A DNA stretch of 64,000 nucleotides from Spirosoma oryzicola (GTDB lineage Bacteria > Bacteroidota > Bacteroidia > Cytophagales > Spirosomataceae), in the NCBI RefSeq assembly GCF_021233055.1, contig NZ_CP089538.1, positions 2,186,501 through 2,250,500 on the forward strand, read 5' to 3'. The notes under the pieces were generated by a model. The model searched no databases. It was not told the origin of the DNA and worked only from the letters and a program-made list of their open reading frames with translations. The position numbers and the translations under genes were made by a program. Below, one piece after another: positions 26,013 to 35,838 of this stretch. Each line of letters begins with the position of its first letter. Position 1 is the stretch's first letter.

Positions 26013-27440
26013 TTAATAGAAAACTTCGGTTCGGTTTGCTTCCAACTGGTGAATAAGTGGAGCGTAAGGCCCGGTTTTAACCTTCTCGCCAGAGAGTGGG
26101 TTTGAGCGCAGGTGCAATTTTTTCAACCGCTTCAACGCTCCCAGTGAGCGGGGTAAATCCTGCAAGTTGTTGTTGCTCAGATCCAGTTCCTCCAGCGAAG
26201 GCAACTCCGCTAAAACGTTTGGCGCTACGCTGAACCAATTGTAACCCAGATCAAGAACGGTCAGGTTCGTCATTTTGTCAAACGCCGTGGGTAACTGGCT
26301 AAGGCGGTTGTGATGAGCGTATAGAACCTGTAACCGATGAAGCTTCGTGAGCGATTTTGGTAGTTCTTTAAGGTCGTTGTGCGCAACGGCCAACTGTTCC
26401 AACCGTTTCATCTTGCCAAGCTGCGATGGTAGTTCGGTGAACTTGTTGTAGTAAAGATCTAAAACCCGAACGTGCTTCAAGCGTCGGATGCCTTTTGGTA
26501 ATTGAGTAAGTCCAGCATTGTACAAATTAAGATCGTTGAGCCGGCGCAAACTTCGCAGTGTTTTTACGTCTAGCTCTTTCAACTTGTTATTACCCATCCA
26601 CAAACTCTCAAGCCGACGGTTTTGCCGCACTGAATTCGGAATGCGCGTTAGCTTATTGCCTTGGAGGTTTAATGCCACCAGATGTTTGTTGGACGTAATA
26701 AACACACTATCGTCGGGGATGGCGTTGTAAAGCAAACTCAGCCGTTTAAGCGTAGGAATAGCAGCCGTAAGCCGCGCGGGTAGTTCGTGCAGGTTGTTTT
26801 TTGATAAGTCCAGTTCTTCGAGTCTAGGAAACCGGTAAACGATTTCGGGCACGGAGGATAATTCTAACTGGTTAAATGCCAGCATGGTGACGGTGTCGGG
26901 GCGCGTTGTTTTTTCGGCGGCTTCCAGGGTACTGATAATACCCGCTCCCCGCCGAACCGTGCGCCTTTGGGGAATCGTGCCAAACGAAGTCATGCTCGAC
27001 CATCGAAAGCCAGTAGACGTTTTCAAAGGAAACGGGCGTTGTGTATACCATTCGGTTAAAATTTCTATGAGCTTGCTTTCCTGCCCGTTAGTCAGATCGC
27101 GGCCCGAAAAGGAGCATAGGACCAACTCGTAGGTTCCGTCAGGACGGATAAACTCCTGCGTTTGAAGCAGTATGCCCTGCACCGGCAAACGCTTTTTGTT
27201 GCGCTGAGTAAAGTCGAAAAACTGTTGAGTTCGGGTGTTTAGCGTGTCGGTAAAGAGCTTTCCCTGACGGGTAAAAACGCCCTGCTGACCAGCAACTCGG
27301 GCAAAAGCGGGCGAGTACTTTTTTTCGAGTTGGGCCACCGATAGATTCAACCGTGTGGTGTCCCGTAGCAAGACAACCTGAGTTTGCGCCCAACCAGACG
27401 CCCAAAGGAAACCGAAGAATAGCGTGAGCAAATAGTTCAT
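26013..27440 (-). CDS. Leucine-rich repeat protein, exported
   Basis: A 475-residue protein with a signal peptide (residues 1-18, GFLWASGWAQ). After an unassigned domain of about 170 residues, the region 185-460 carries about eleven to twelve LRRs of 23 residues with the bacterial consensus L..LDLS.N.L..LP..L (for example LEELDLSKNNLHELP and LEELDLSNNNLQDLP). Such horseshoe domains bind protein partners; in Bacteroidota, exported LRR proteins are frequent and of unknown target. No sorting domain is visible at the C-terminus. It is monocistronic and leftward. Confidence 0.88.
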   Translation of the reverse strand: MNYLLTLFFGFLWASGWAQTQVVLLRDTTRLNLSVAQLEKKYSPAFARVAGQQGVFTRQGKLFTDTLNTRTQQFFDFTQRNKKRLPVQGILLQTQEFIRPDGTYELVLCSFSGRDLTNGQESKLIEILTEWYTQRPFPLKTSTGFRWSSMTSFGTIPQRRTVRRGAGIISTLEAAEKTTRPDTVTMLAFNQLELSSVPEIVYRFPRLEELDLSKNNLHELPARLTAAIPTLKRLSLLYNAIPDDSVFITSNKHLVALNLQGNKLTRIPNSVRQNRRLESLWMGNNKLKELDVKTLRSLRRLNDLNLYNAGLTQLPKGIRRLKHVRVLDLYYNKFTELPSQLGKMKRLEQLAVAHNDLKELPKSLTKLHRLQVLYAHHNRLSQLPTAFDKMTNLTVLDLGYNWFSVAPNVLAELPSLEELDLSNNNLQDLPRSLGALKRLKKLHLRSNPLSGEKVKTGPYAPLIHQLEANRTEVFY

Positions 27441-27492
27441 GAAACGAGAGTTATAGGAGTATGACGAGATTTATAGTTATATTCCATAAAAA

Positions 27493-27528
27493 AGAACCTG
27501 GATTTTTTGACGTGTAAATCCAGGTTCT
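27493..27528 (-). terminator. Intrinsic terminator of the M16 protease gene
   Basis: A perfect 13-bp stem (27493-27505 with 27516-27528) 9 bases past the stop of the leftward M16 gene. On its strand the stem is followed by a T-run (tttttta). Confidence 0.85.
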
Positions 27529-27536
27529 ATCATACG

Positions 27537-30395
27537 TTAGTTTTTCGAGCCGTTACCGACCGACGAAGCCGGTTGTGTTTTCGCTTTTTCGGCGATTTTT
27601 TTAGCCGCGTTTTCAAAATCACCGGCTTTCACAATCGTGAGTTTGTTATAGTCGATGTATTTTTTCACGGCGTTGTTCACCTGCTCGGGCGTCAAAGCGG
27701 CAATCCGTTTTTCGTACTCTGTATCGTAGGCGAAGGTCCGGCCTTCGGCTTTGGTCAGGTACTGCGCCAACTTGCGCGTGAGGATGCCGTCCTGTGATCG
27801 CTCAACCTGATTGTTCTGAAGCACAGCCGTTTTGGCGGCTTTCAGTTCGTCGGCGGTGATACCATCTTTAACGAGTTTCTCGATTTCTTCTTTGTACGCT
27901 TTCTCCAACCGCTCCGAGTTTTCGGGATTGTAAATGGCGTACGAACCGAAGTTGGCTACTTTATCGTTATCGTCGGCATAAATGTATGAACCAACGCCGT
28001 AGCTAACACCTTCTTTCTGACGAATGCGGGTAGCGAGCCGTGAGTTCAGAAACCCATCGCCGAGGATGTAGTTCGCCATGTAGAGGGCGGGGTAGTCGGG
28101 ATCATCGTCGCGCATCGGAAATTTCAGACCGCTGACAAACATCGCATTTGCTTTATCGCTGGTCTGGATCGATTCCGATTTATTCTTCAGATCGGCAAAC
28201 AGTTGCGTTGGCACACGGGTAAACGGCTTAGCGGCTTTCCATTTGCCCAGATCATTCTTTAGCGTTGTCCGTATCAACGGTTCATCGAACGCGCCAACGA
28301 CTGAAACAACGGCGTTCTGAGCGCCGTAGAAGTCTTTGTAAAATTGACGTACATCGTTGATCGTCAGCTTTTTAATTTCATCGATTTCCTCATCGAACGT
28401 TTTTGTGTACCAGACGTGGCCCTTCGGGTATGGGTTCATGGTGCGTTCGGCCACATTGAATGCGATGGCCTGTGGCTCCTGCTTCTGTGACTCAATCTGC
28501 GCCAGCCGTTCTTCTTTTAGCTTGTTAAACTCTGCTTCGGGAAAGGTAGGATTTCGCAGGCCATCGGTAACGAGTTTTAAGACGGCGGGCAAATTCTCTT
28601 TCGACGTTTCGACGCTGACCACTACGCTTTGCCCACTGGAATAAACATACGCGCGGGCTTTCAGCTTGTCTAATTCGTCTTTTATCTGCTGGTAGGTTCG
28701 TGTTTTGGTCCCCCGCTCGAGCATCGAAGCCGTGAAGCTAGCCGTTGTCATTTTATTGGCCAGACTGCCTTCGTCACCCATGCGGAGCTGGATGCGCATA
28801 TTCACCGAATTGCCCCGTGTGCTTTTGGGAAGCAAGGCGTATTTCAACCCGTTGGCTTCCTGACCGCGTTTGGTGCGGGCGTCGATGTTGGCGGGCGACG
28901 CATCGAAGGCTTCACCAGCCGCTACCATCTGCTCTCCCTTGTAATCTTTTACCAGACTTGCGATGTCGGGAGCCGCCGGAATTTCGGCCCGGTCGGGTTT
29001 CTGGTCGGGGTAGAATAGGCCGACGGTTCGGTTGGAAGGCTTTAGGTAAGCGGTAGCCACGCGCTGCACATCCGCCGGGGTTACTTTTCGGATGGCGTCG
29101 CGGTAGAGAAATACCAGCCGCCAGTCACCAGCGGCCATGTACTCGCTGAGTTGCAATCCGACGCGGTCTACCTGTTTGAACATCAGTTCGATACCGCTCA
29201 GAATTTTTGTTTTGGCGCGTTCAACTTCTTCAGCGGTGGGGGGCTTGCTGGCAATACCGTCCAGGGTATTCATCATAATCGTTCGGGCCGAATCCAGCGA
29301 GTTTTCTTTCCGCACCTCGGCGTAGAAATACGCAAAGCCAGGATCATGCAGGGCGGGTGTCCAGCCGTATTGAAAAGCCGCTTTTTTCGATTCGACCAAG
29401 GCTTTATACAGCCGTCCCGAAGGCTCGTTGGTCAGAACATCCATCAACACGTCCAGTACCGGATAGTCGGGGTGCGTTCCGGCGGGTGTGTGGTAGGCTG
29501 CGGCAACGCCCTGGGTGTCGCCTACCCGTTTGAGCGTAACCGTCCGTTCGCCATCCTGCGTTGGCTCAACGGTGTAAGGTTGTTTAAGAACGCGCGTTGG
29601 TTTCGGGACCGGGCTGAAATACTCGTCAATCAATGTCAGCGTTTTGCCTTCATCGAATTTGCCCGCTACGAGCAGAATAGCATTGTCGGGCTGGTAGTAT
29701 TTCTGATAAAACGCTTTCAGATTGTCGACTGGTACGCGCTCGATATCTTCTTTTGAGCCAATCGTTGACTTGCCGTAATTGTGCCACAGATAAGCCGCCG
29801 ACAGTACCCGTTCCATCAGCACATACTGCGGGGAGTTTTCGCCCATTTCAAATTCGTTTCGTACGACCGTAAATTCGGTTTCCAGATCTTCTTTTTTGAT
29901 GAAGCTGTTCACCATTCGGTCGGCTTCGAGGTCGAGCGCCCACTTGAGATTATCGTCTGTCGCCGAGAACGTCTCAAAATAATTGGTGCGGTCGTACCAG
30001 GTTGTCCCGTTTGGCCAGGAGCCGTGTTCGGTCAGTTCCTGCGGAATGTTGGTGTGCTTTTTCGACCCTTTGAAGACCATGTGTTCGAGCAGGTGGGCCA
30101 TGCCGGTTTCACCCAATCCCTCGTGGCGTGAACCAACCATGTACGTCATGTTCACCGTAATAGTGGCTTTGGACGGGTCGGGGAAAAGCAGTACGCGCAA
30201 CCCATTCTTAAGCTGGTATTCGGTGATACCTTCTACGGAGGTAACTTTGCTGATCCCTTCGGGGAGTGACGTGGTCGTTGACTTGGTCTGAGCAAAGGAA
30301 AGCAACTGGCTGCTGAACACCAGTGTTGCCGATAGGGTGGCTCTTCGCGCCCATCTGGACATAAGTTGCCCGCGTCGGGTAAGGGAGGTGGACAT
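27537..30395 (-). CDS. M16 (insulinase/pitrilysin) family zinc protease, two-domain fusion
   Basis: A 952-residue exported protease with a signal peptide ending near LSFAQ (residue 36). The N-terminal M16 half has the inverted zinc motif HLLEH at 101-105 with the third ligand Glu181 in VVRNEFE, giving the HxxEH-x76-E spacing. The C-terminal half (about 500-930) is the inactive M16_C-type partner and contains the R/Y pair region GVSYGVGSYIYADDN. Two M16 halves fused in one chain resemble the peptidase families that form a clamshell to digest short peptides. It probably acts in the periplasm. Confidence 0.95.
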   Translation of the reverse strand: MSTSLTRRGQLMSRWARRATLSATLVFSSQLLSFAQTKSTTTSLPEGISKVTSVEGITEYQLKNGLRVLLFPDPSKATITVNMTYMVGSRHEGLGETGMAHLLEHMVFKGSKKHTNIPQELTEHGSWPNGTTWYDRTNYFETFSATDDNLKWALDLEADRMVNSFIKKEDLETEFTVVRNEFEMGENSPQYVLMERVLSAAYLWHNYGKSTIGSKEDIERVPVDNLKAFYQKYYQPDNAILLVAGKFDEGKTLTLIDEYFSPVPKPTRVLKQPYTVEPTQDGERTVTLKRVGDTQGVAAAYHTPAGTHPDYPVLDVLMDVLTNEPSGRLYKALVESKKAAFQYGWTPALHDPGFAYFYAEVRKENSLDSARTIMMNTLDGIASKPPTAEEVERAKTKILSGIELMFKQVDRVGLQLSEYMAAGDWRLVFLYRDAIRKVTPADVQRVATAYLKPSNRTVGLFYPDQKPDRAEIPAAPDIASLVKDYKGEQMVAAGEAFDASPANIDARTKRGQEANGLKYALLPKSTRGNSVNMRIQLRMGDEGSLANKMTTASFTASMLERGTKTRTYQQIKDELDKLKARAYVYSSGQSVVVSVETSKENLPAVLKLVTDGLRNPTFPEAEFNKLKEERLAQIESQKQEPQAIAFNVAERTMNPYPKGHVWYTKTFDEEIDEIKKLTINDVRQFYKDFYGAQNAVVSVVGAFDEPLIRTTLKNDLGKWKAAKPFTRVPTQLFADLKNKSESIQTSDKANAMFVSGLKFPMRDDDPDYPALYMANYILGDGFLNSRLATRIRQKEGVSYGVGSYIYADDNDKVANFGSYAIYNPENSERLEKAYKEEIEKLVKDGITADELKAAKTAVLQNNQVERSQDGILTRKLAQYLTKAEGRTFAYDTEYEKRIAALTPEQVNNAVKKYIDYNKLTIVKAGDFENAAKKIAEKAKTQPASSVGNGSKN

Positions 30396-30567
30396 AACGA
30401 AACGATTAGGTGAGGAAAAAACTAAACGTATAGTTACGCAGGCTTAGCCAGTAAGTCAATGGTGCTGTAAGGCTTTTAACACTTTTTACGTAAACGGTAA
30501 CCAGATTGGGGTCATCCTTTACAAATCGGTCGTTACCGGCTTAGAATCAGGCGAAAAAAACGGAACG

Positions 30568-31545
30568 CTAACGACCAAATCGATACGCGACGGATAGACC
30601 GGCATACTGTTCGTTGTGTTTCATCGATGCCGCTTCGCGCTGCTTGAACGAGTAAACAACCTGGAACGTCCACCGGGGTTTGGCGAAAACAAGCCCAATA
30701 TCGTGCCGGTAGAGCCACGGGTTGATCGAAGCCAGAATGGCCCCTTCGTGCGACTCAAAAAGGCTTCCTGCTACCGTCGCATTGTGGACCTGATACTGGT
30801 ACCGGGGGTGGTAAAAAACATAGAATTCCGCTGAGTTACTACCAGGGCTACTTTTGCGGTCGATGCGGGCGTCGTAGAGTGATGACTGATCGGCTTTCTG
30901 GAAAAGACCCAACTGAAACAAAAGACCAGCAGAGGCATTGACAAACGTAGTACCAAACGTTGCCTGCGATGTGCCGTGCACATCAAACCATCGCCTGCGC
31001 CACGAAACGGGGATAAACGCGTGCCAGTACTGAACCTGTGCGTTGACACCTAGGGCGTCACTTACCTGATAACGCCAGCCCTTGGGGGGTGTCAGATCGA
31101 AGGCTGTATGGATAAAAGACTGCGTTTGTTGCGCTAAAGACGCCTTACCGACGGTACCCACCGACAGATTGACGTTCAGAACGTGGCCGCGCTTGTAGAA
31201 AAAGGTCATGCCTTTCTGAGCGTACAGATAACCCGCGTACGGACGGTCGAACTGGTCGAGAGCATCGGTTTTGATGTTTTCGGGCGTAAAAATCATCTGC
31301 CCGAGTTGATAGGAAGACGTGATTTTGGTGAGTTTACGCGTTTCGTCAATCCGCTGGTTTAGCCGATCCGGTACGTAAGTAAAATTGACGAACAGGCCGT
31401 TCGTGTAGTAGCCGTCGTGGTATTGTAAGCAGTAGTTATCATTCTCTGAGGTGACTTTTAGCTCGTACGGATGCTGACAAAAAGTACGGCAAGAATACAC
31501 CGTCAACAGAAACAGGGTAAGTAGCCATCTGTGGCGAACGTTCAT
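30568..31545 (-). CDS. lpxR: LpxR family lipid A deacylase
   Basis: A 325-residue outer-membrane beta-barrel. The signal peptide ends near TFCQH (residue 24). The family signature near the N-terminus of the mature chain is visible as SENDNYCLQYHDGYYTNG. A later segment VQYWHAFIP supplies the His region. LpxR removes the 3'-acyloxyacyl chain of lipid A in a calcium-dependent way and so changes surface charge and immune recognition; the Bacteroidota homologues are uncharacterised. It begins 131 bases after the CsbD gene and is leftward. Confidence 0.88.
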   Translation of the reverse strand: MNVRHRWLLTLFLLTVYSCRTFCQHPYELKVTSENDNYCLQYHDGYYTNGLFVNFTYVPDRLNQRIDETRKLTKITSSYQLGQMIFTPENIKTDALDQFDRPYAGYLYAQKGMTFFYKRGHVLNVNLSVGTVGKASLAQQTQSFIHTAFDLTPPKGWRYQVSDALGVNAQVQYWHAFIPVSWRRRWFDVHGTSQATFGTTFVNASAGLLFQLGLFQKADQSSLYDARIDRKSSPGSNSAEFYVFYHPRYQYQVHNATVAGSLFESHEGAILASINPWLYRHDIGLVFAKPRWTFQVVYSFKQREAASMKHNEQYAGLSVAYRFGR

Positions 31546-31622
31546 AAACAGGTCAATTGCTACTTACTGTTGGCGAGAGTAATGGCTGTGGATTGGGCAA
31601 ATTTCGACTGGATACGATTCAC

Positions 31623-31657
31623 AAAAAAGCCGGAACACGATTGGCTCCGGCTTTTTT
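31623..31657. terminator. Strong bidirectional terminator after the CsbD gene
   Basis: The arms 31623-31634 and 31646-31657 (aaaaaagccgga with tccggctttttt) pair perfectly and each end carries a run of six T or A, so it can terminate in both directions. It lies between the CsbD stop (31676) and the LpxR start (31545). Confidence 0.85.
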
Positions 31658-31675
31658 GCAAGTACTTACCGCTGC

Positions 31676-31861
31676 TTACAGATCGGCAATTGTTTTATTG
31701 ATTTCATCCTTGGTCTTACCCGTTTTCTGCTGGACTTTACCCCACATTTCGTCTTCTTTGCCTTCTTCGTAGGTTAGATCGTCGTCGGTAAGGTCGGCAT
31801 AGGCTTGTTTGATTTTGCCTTTCAGTTCGTTCCAGCCTCCTTTTATGGTTGTCTCGTTCAT
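31676..31861 (-). CDS. CsbD family stress protein
   Basis: A 61-residue hydrophilic protein with the CsbD/YjbJ pattern: [27 protein letters not shown] near the N-terminus, then [18 protein letters not shown]. The family is strongly induced by general stress in many bacteria but has no defined activity. Length and motif are standard. It is leftward, closely followed by a strong terminator, so it is its own transcription unit. Confidence 0.92.
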   Translation of the reverse strand: MNETTIKGGWNELKGKIKQAYADLTDDDLTYEEGKEDEMWGKVQQKTGKTKDEINKTIADL

Positions 31862-31920
31862 CGTTGTAGTGGTTATAACATTGAATGATAGCTGTAATCA
31901 CCCTGATTACGTAAATAGAA

Positions 31921-33069
31921 CTATGCCGGGATGAAATTGTTTTCGACAATCTGTCGGGCAATGGAATTTGAGTCGCTGTTCAGGTTGTAGAGGACCCCCG
32001 TTACAGGTGTCGTAAAGCCAAGAAAATAAAGCCCCCGAAGTGCCGACTCATTGAACCACATAGCTTTAGGATATCCGGACTCCGTCAGGATACGGTCGGT
32101 TACTACTGGATTAAAAAATGCTGAGAGCGCTGGTCGGTAGCCCGTAGCCAGAATGATCGCATCGAATGGACGTTCGCGCCCATCCGTGAACGTAATTGTT
32201 TTAGCATTCACGCGCTCGATGCCCGGTACAACCGTAATGCGTCCGGCCTTGATCTGTGCCAACGTGCCAACGTCAAGGATTGGGGGCTTGCCCCGCCTGG
32301 CATTGTACGAAGGCGAATGCGCGGGTTTGCCCAGGCCATAGCCCGATACATCGCCCACGCTCATCGTTTGCGCTGTCCGCGTCACCAAATCGCAGAACCA
32401 GTTAGGAAATTTCTTCAGGAAAATGGCCGTCTTCTGACTCGGTCTGCCAAACAGATCGCGCGGGAGGATACTGACCGGGCCGCGAACGGAAATAAACGGT
32501 CTGGCTTCGTAATCCAGTAAATCAAGCGCTAGTTCGGCTCCCGTGTTTCCCATGCCTACAACCAGTACGTTCTCATCGCGAAAAGCAGCGCCATTGCGGT
32601 ATTCGCAACTGTGCCAGATGATGCCTCGAAAATCGCGCTGACCGGGTAGTTCTGGTTTATTCGGCAAGCGATTATAGCCCGTTGCTACCACCACCTGTTC
32701 GGCCTCAAACAGATCGGTCGTAGTCTGCACGTTCCAGCGCCCATCGGTTGTGCGGCTGATCTGACTAACCTGCTGATTGAAAAGCGGTCGGATGTTGAAA
32801 TGATCGGCGTAGCGTTCCAGATAGTCAACGAATTGAAGACGCGGAACATATGTTGGGAAATTGACCGGAAACGGAAAATGGGGCAGCGCCGAATGCTCCT
32901 TGACCGTGTGCAGGTGCAGCCGGTCATAGTGATTGCGCCAGGAAAATCCAATGTAATCGCTGGCTTCGATCACCACAAAGGGCTGTTGCCGGTGAGCCAG
33001 TTGCCCGGCTATGGCCAATCCAGCTGGTCCGGCACCAATAATCAAGGTTTTAGCGCTACGGGCTTGCAT
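31921..33069 (-). CDS. Flavin-containing monooxygenase-like oxidoreductase
   Basis: A 382-residue FAD/NAD(P)-dependent protein. The FAD-binding motif is GAGPAGLAIAG at 12-22 and the second nucleotide-binding motif is GMGNTGAELALDL near residue 170. Between them is SWRNHYDRLHLHT, the family's aromatic/His block, and later the ATGYRPAL motif near 305. The family oxidises soft nucleophiles (N, S) or carbonyls; in bacteria many act on amines or indoles. A specific substrate cannot be inferred. No partner gene is adjacent. Confidence 0.9.
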   Translation of the reverse strand: MQARSAKTLIIGAGPAGLAIAGQLAHRQQPFVVIEASDYIGFSWRNHYDRLHLHTVKEHSALPHFPFPVNFPTYVPRLQFVDYLERYADHFNIRPLFNQQVSQISRTTDGRWNVQTTTDLFEAEQVVVATGYNRLPNKPELPGQRDFRGIIWHSCEYRNGAAFRDENVLVVGMGNTGAELALDLLDYEARPFISVRGPVSILPRDLFGRPSQKTAIFLKKFPNWFCDLVTRTAQTMSVGDVSGYGLGKPAHSPSYNARRGKPPILDVGTLAQIKAGRITVVPGIERVNAKTITFTDGRERPFDAIILATGYRPALSAFFNPVVTDRILTESGYPKAMWFNESALRGLYFLGFTTPVTGVLYNLNSDSNSIARQIVENNFIPA

Positions 33070-33141
33070 TCAGGTAAGGGAACAACGTTGATTCATTCGT
33101 GACGCTACACGCCATAACCGTTCCGGTAAGTCGGTAACCCC

Positions 33142-33591
33142 TTATTTGATTCGTGTCCAGGTTTGGGTTTTGCCAATCAGCGAAATGCCTAAATAACCGC
33201 GAACGTCGAGCGTGTTGGGGTCCTTCAGGGTCATTTTGCAGTTGTATTCTTTACCGTCTTCCGGATTGTAGATCTTGCCGTCGGCCCAGACATTGCCACC
33301 ATCGTATTTAAAATTATACATAAGCGGTAGATTCATCAGCGGGCGGTTTCGCTTCGATTCGTTGGTGTTGCGGATGTCTGTTTTGGGTTTACCCGTATCC
33401 GGATCGTTCGGTTCGCTGATCCACACTAATTTGCCAAAATAAGTACCACCCTGCTTATAAATCTGAACATGACCTTTCTTCGTACCGTTAAGCCAGGTAC
33501 CGACTACTGCATCGGGATTATCTTTTGGCGCAAAGGCGGTTTGTGTGATGAATAGAATAGCAATTGCAAACAACGTACGCATGGTTTTCAT
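33142..33591 (-). CDS. DUF2147 domain exported protein
   Basis: A 149-residue exported protein with a signal peptide (residues 1 to about 18, AFAPK). The DUF2147 domain follows (DAVVGTWLNGTKKGHVQIYK; later GKIYNPEDGKEYNCKMTL; ending GYLGISLIGKTQTWTR), a small lipocalin-like beta-barrel. Bacteroidota members are common secreted or periplasmic proteins; the activity is unknown. Length is typical. Confidence 0.92.
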   Translation of the reverse strand: MKTMRTLFAIAILFITQTAFAPKDNPDAVVGTWLNGTKKGHVQIYKQGGTYFGKLVWISEPNDPDTGKPKTDIRNTNESKRNRPLMNLPLMYNFKYDGGNVWADGKIYNPEDGKEYNCKMTLKDPNTLDVRGYLGISLIGKTQTWTRIK

Positions 33592-33797
33592 GAGGTTTAG
33601 CCGTTAAAGTGAACGAGTGAATTTGCTGTACTAACGTAAATATGTTGCGAAAAGTCTGAACTGCCTCAACGGGCAGCGGGTTTCGCGTAATTTTTCTGGT
33701 TTCGCATATTTTCTGTATTTAGCACAAATTGTTTCCGTATTTGTCTTATTCAGGCGATACTGCTAACCCGTCTGTTTTAATCAACCATTGTTTTACT

Positions 33798-34328
33798 ATG
33801 TTTCACCGCGACCCGAACCGCAGCTACCCAACCGAAACCGAAACACGGGTAATCGTCCGTTTTCAGGACTGTGACCCGCTGCAACACCTCAACAATTCGA
33901 AGTATTTTGATTATTACTTTAATGCCCGCGAGGATCAGGTAGCCACCCTGTACGACTTCAATCCGGGTCAAATGTTTCGGGAATTAAAAACGAGCTGGGT
34001 CGTTTATCAGCACCAGATTGCGTACATCCGCCCGGCTATGGTAAGCGAATGGATTCGAATCACGTCGCGCCTTATTTACTACAATGAAGATACGCTCGTT
34101 ACGGAATTCATCATGACCGACGATGCCAAAACGCACCTCAAAAATGTGCTTTGGATGACTTCGAAATACATCAGCGTATTGACCGGAAAGCGCATTCAGC
34201 ACGATCCGGCTGTGATGGAATACCTGGCGGCTACCCGGTTGCCAAATGTCGATTATCCAAACGTGGCGTTCAACGACCGCATCCGGGATATTAAGAACCA
34301 GCTATTTCCGGTTAAAAGCGTTCAATAG
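33798..34328 (+). CDS. Acyl-CoA thioesterase, hot-dog fold
   Basis: A 176-residue protein from the ATG at 33798; the frame is open further upstream but without a better start. It has the 4-hydroxybenzoyl-CoA thioesterase/YbgC-like pattern: VRFQDCDPLQHLNNSKYFDYY, in which Asp plus His/Asn form the usual active site, followed by the central helix and TSWVVYQHQIAYIRPAM. It cleaves acyl-CoA thioesters in the cytosol. The gene is 84 bases ahead of the dicarboxylate symporter gene. Confidence 0.88.
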   Translation: MFHRDPNRSYPTETETRVIVRFQDCDPLQHLNNSKYFDYYFNAREDQVATLYDFNPGQMFRELKTSWVVYQHQIAYIRPAMVSEWIRITSRLIYYNEDTLVTEFIMTDDAKTHLKNVLWMTSKYISVLTGKRIQHDPAVMEYLAATRLPNVDYPNVAFNDRIRDIKNQLFPVKSVQ

Positions 34329-34412
34329 AACTGGAGCTACGGTTTTCGTAGGCAGAAGTGGCAGATTTGGCCGGAAAATGGTAAACTGCAAGCTATAAAC
34401 CGAAAACAACCT

Positions 34413-35684
34413 GTGCGTCTCTTAAACAACCTTACCGTTCGCGTCCTGATTGCCATTACGCTGGGTATTCTGACCGGCTATTTTTTTCCAGATACGGCTG
34501 CCAAGCTCAAACCGCTGGGTGATCTCTTTATCAACCTGATCAAGATGGTCATTGCGCCGATTATTTTCCTGACCATCGTGCTGGGAATTAGTAACATGGG
34601 CGATCTGAAAAAGGTCGGTCGGGTAGGGGGGAAGGCGCTGCTGTATTTTGAAATCGTTACAACGGGGGCGCTGGCAATTGGTTTACTACTGGCTAATCTG
34701 ATCCGCCCCGGCGAAGGAGTCCAAACGGCTGCGGTGAAGGGCGGAGACATTAGCAAATACACCGAGCAGGGCGCGGGCATGGACTGGACCGAATTCTTTC
34801 TGCACGTCATACCGAGCAATGCCGTTAAAGCCTTTGCCGAGGGCGATATTCTGCAAGTGCTGGTCTTTTCGATCTTGTTTGGTGTTGGTCTGACGCGCAT
34901 GGGCGAATCGGGCAAACCCCTGATTCAAACCTTCGAGCGGCTGTCGAAAGTGTTTTTTAATATCCTGGGCGTGGTCATGGTACTGGCTCCGCTGGGTGCG
35001 TTTGGCGGGATGGCGTTCACGATTGGCAAATATGGTCTGAGCACATTGCTGCCGCTGGCCAAGCTGATGGCTACGGTGTACGCAACCATGTTCCTGTTTG
35101 TGTTTGTCGTCCTGAACCTGATCATGCGCTACTACAAAATCAGTCTGTGGGCGGTGCTGAAATTTATCAAGGAAGAATTGCTGATCGTTCTGGGTACTTC
35201 GTCGTCGGAGTCGGCCTTGCCGCAAATCATGGATAAGCTCGAAAGTCTGGGGTGTTCGCGGTCGGTGGTTGGGCTGGTGGTTCCGGCGGGGTATTCGTTT
35301 AATCTGGACGGCACCACGATTTATCTGGTGATGGCAACGATCTTTCTGGCGCAGGTTTTCGGCGTTGATCTGACCCTCGGTCAGGAGCTGACAATCATCG
35401 GTATTCTGATGGTTACTTCCAAAGGGGCAGCGGGCGTTACGGGCAGCGGATTTATTGTGCTAGCCAGCACCCTGACAGCCATTAAAGTCATTCCGGTCGA
35501 AGGGCTGGCTCTGTTGCTCGGTGTTGACCGGTTTATGTCCGAAGCACGGTCGATTACCAACATCATCGGCAATACGGTTGCTACCCTTTTTATCGCGAAT
35601 AACGAAGGCGAATTTGACCGTGCGAAATACAATCGGGTAATCCAGCGTGAGTCCGAAAACGAACTGACCGATTATAAATACTAA
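34413..35684 (+). CDS. Dicarboxylate/amino acid:cation symporter (DAACS)
   Basis: A 423-residue inner-membrane symporter of the GltP/DctA family starting at a GTG (34413, MRLLNNLTVRVLIAITLG). Characteristic blocks are visible: the serine-rich re-entrant loop GTSSSESALPQIMDKLES near residue 265, VPAGYSFNLDGTTIYL near 290 with the NMD/NLD-like motif, and SKGAAGVTGSGFIVLASTL near 340. It imports C4-dicarboxylates or acidic amino acids with H+ or Na+. Substrate choice cannot be settled from these motifs. Confidence 0.95.
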   Translation: MRLLNNLTVRVLIAITLGILTGYFFPDTAAKLKPLGDLFINLIKMVIAPIIFLTIVLGISNMGDLKKVGRVGGKALLYFEIVTTGALAIGLLLANLIRPGEGVQTAAVKGGDISKYTEQGAGMDWTEFFLHVIPSNAVKAFAEGDILQVLVFSILFGVGLTRMGESGKPLIQTFERLSKVFFNILGVVMVLAPLGAFGGMAFTIGKYGLSTLLPLAKLMATVYATMFLFVFVVLNLIMRYYKISLWAVLKFIKEELLIVLGTSSSESALPQIMDKLESLGCSRSVVGLVVPAGYSFNLDGTTIYLVMATIFLAQVFGVDLTLGQELTIIGILMVTSKGAAGVTGSGFIVLASTLTAIKVIPVEGLALLLGVDRFMSEARSITNIIGNTVATLFIANNEGEFDRAKYNRVIQRESENELTDYKY

Positions 35685-35838
35685 ATTTTTTTCTATCCTA
35701 AAAGATAGACTTTCAGTGGATTGGCGCTCAGATGACGACAAAGTAGCTATCTTTTTTGTGCTTATTCGGAGATTTAATTAAACCATTTTGTGGCTTGTTG
35801 TTCAAAGGGACAAATACAACCTGAAAACAACAAGTCAC

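Noticed and set aside
34686..35225. A 179-codon frame antisense to the dicarboxylate symporter
   Set aside because: The symporter on the plus strand has clear family motifs across the same bases; the antisense product is His/Gln/Arg-rich and resembles no family.
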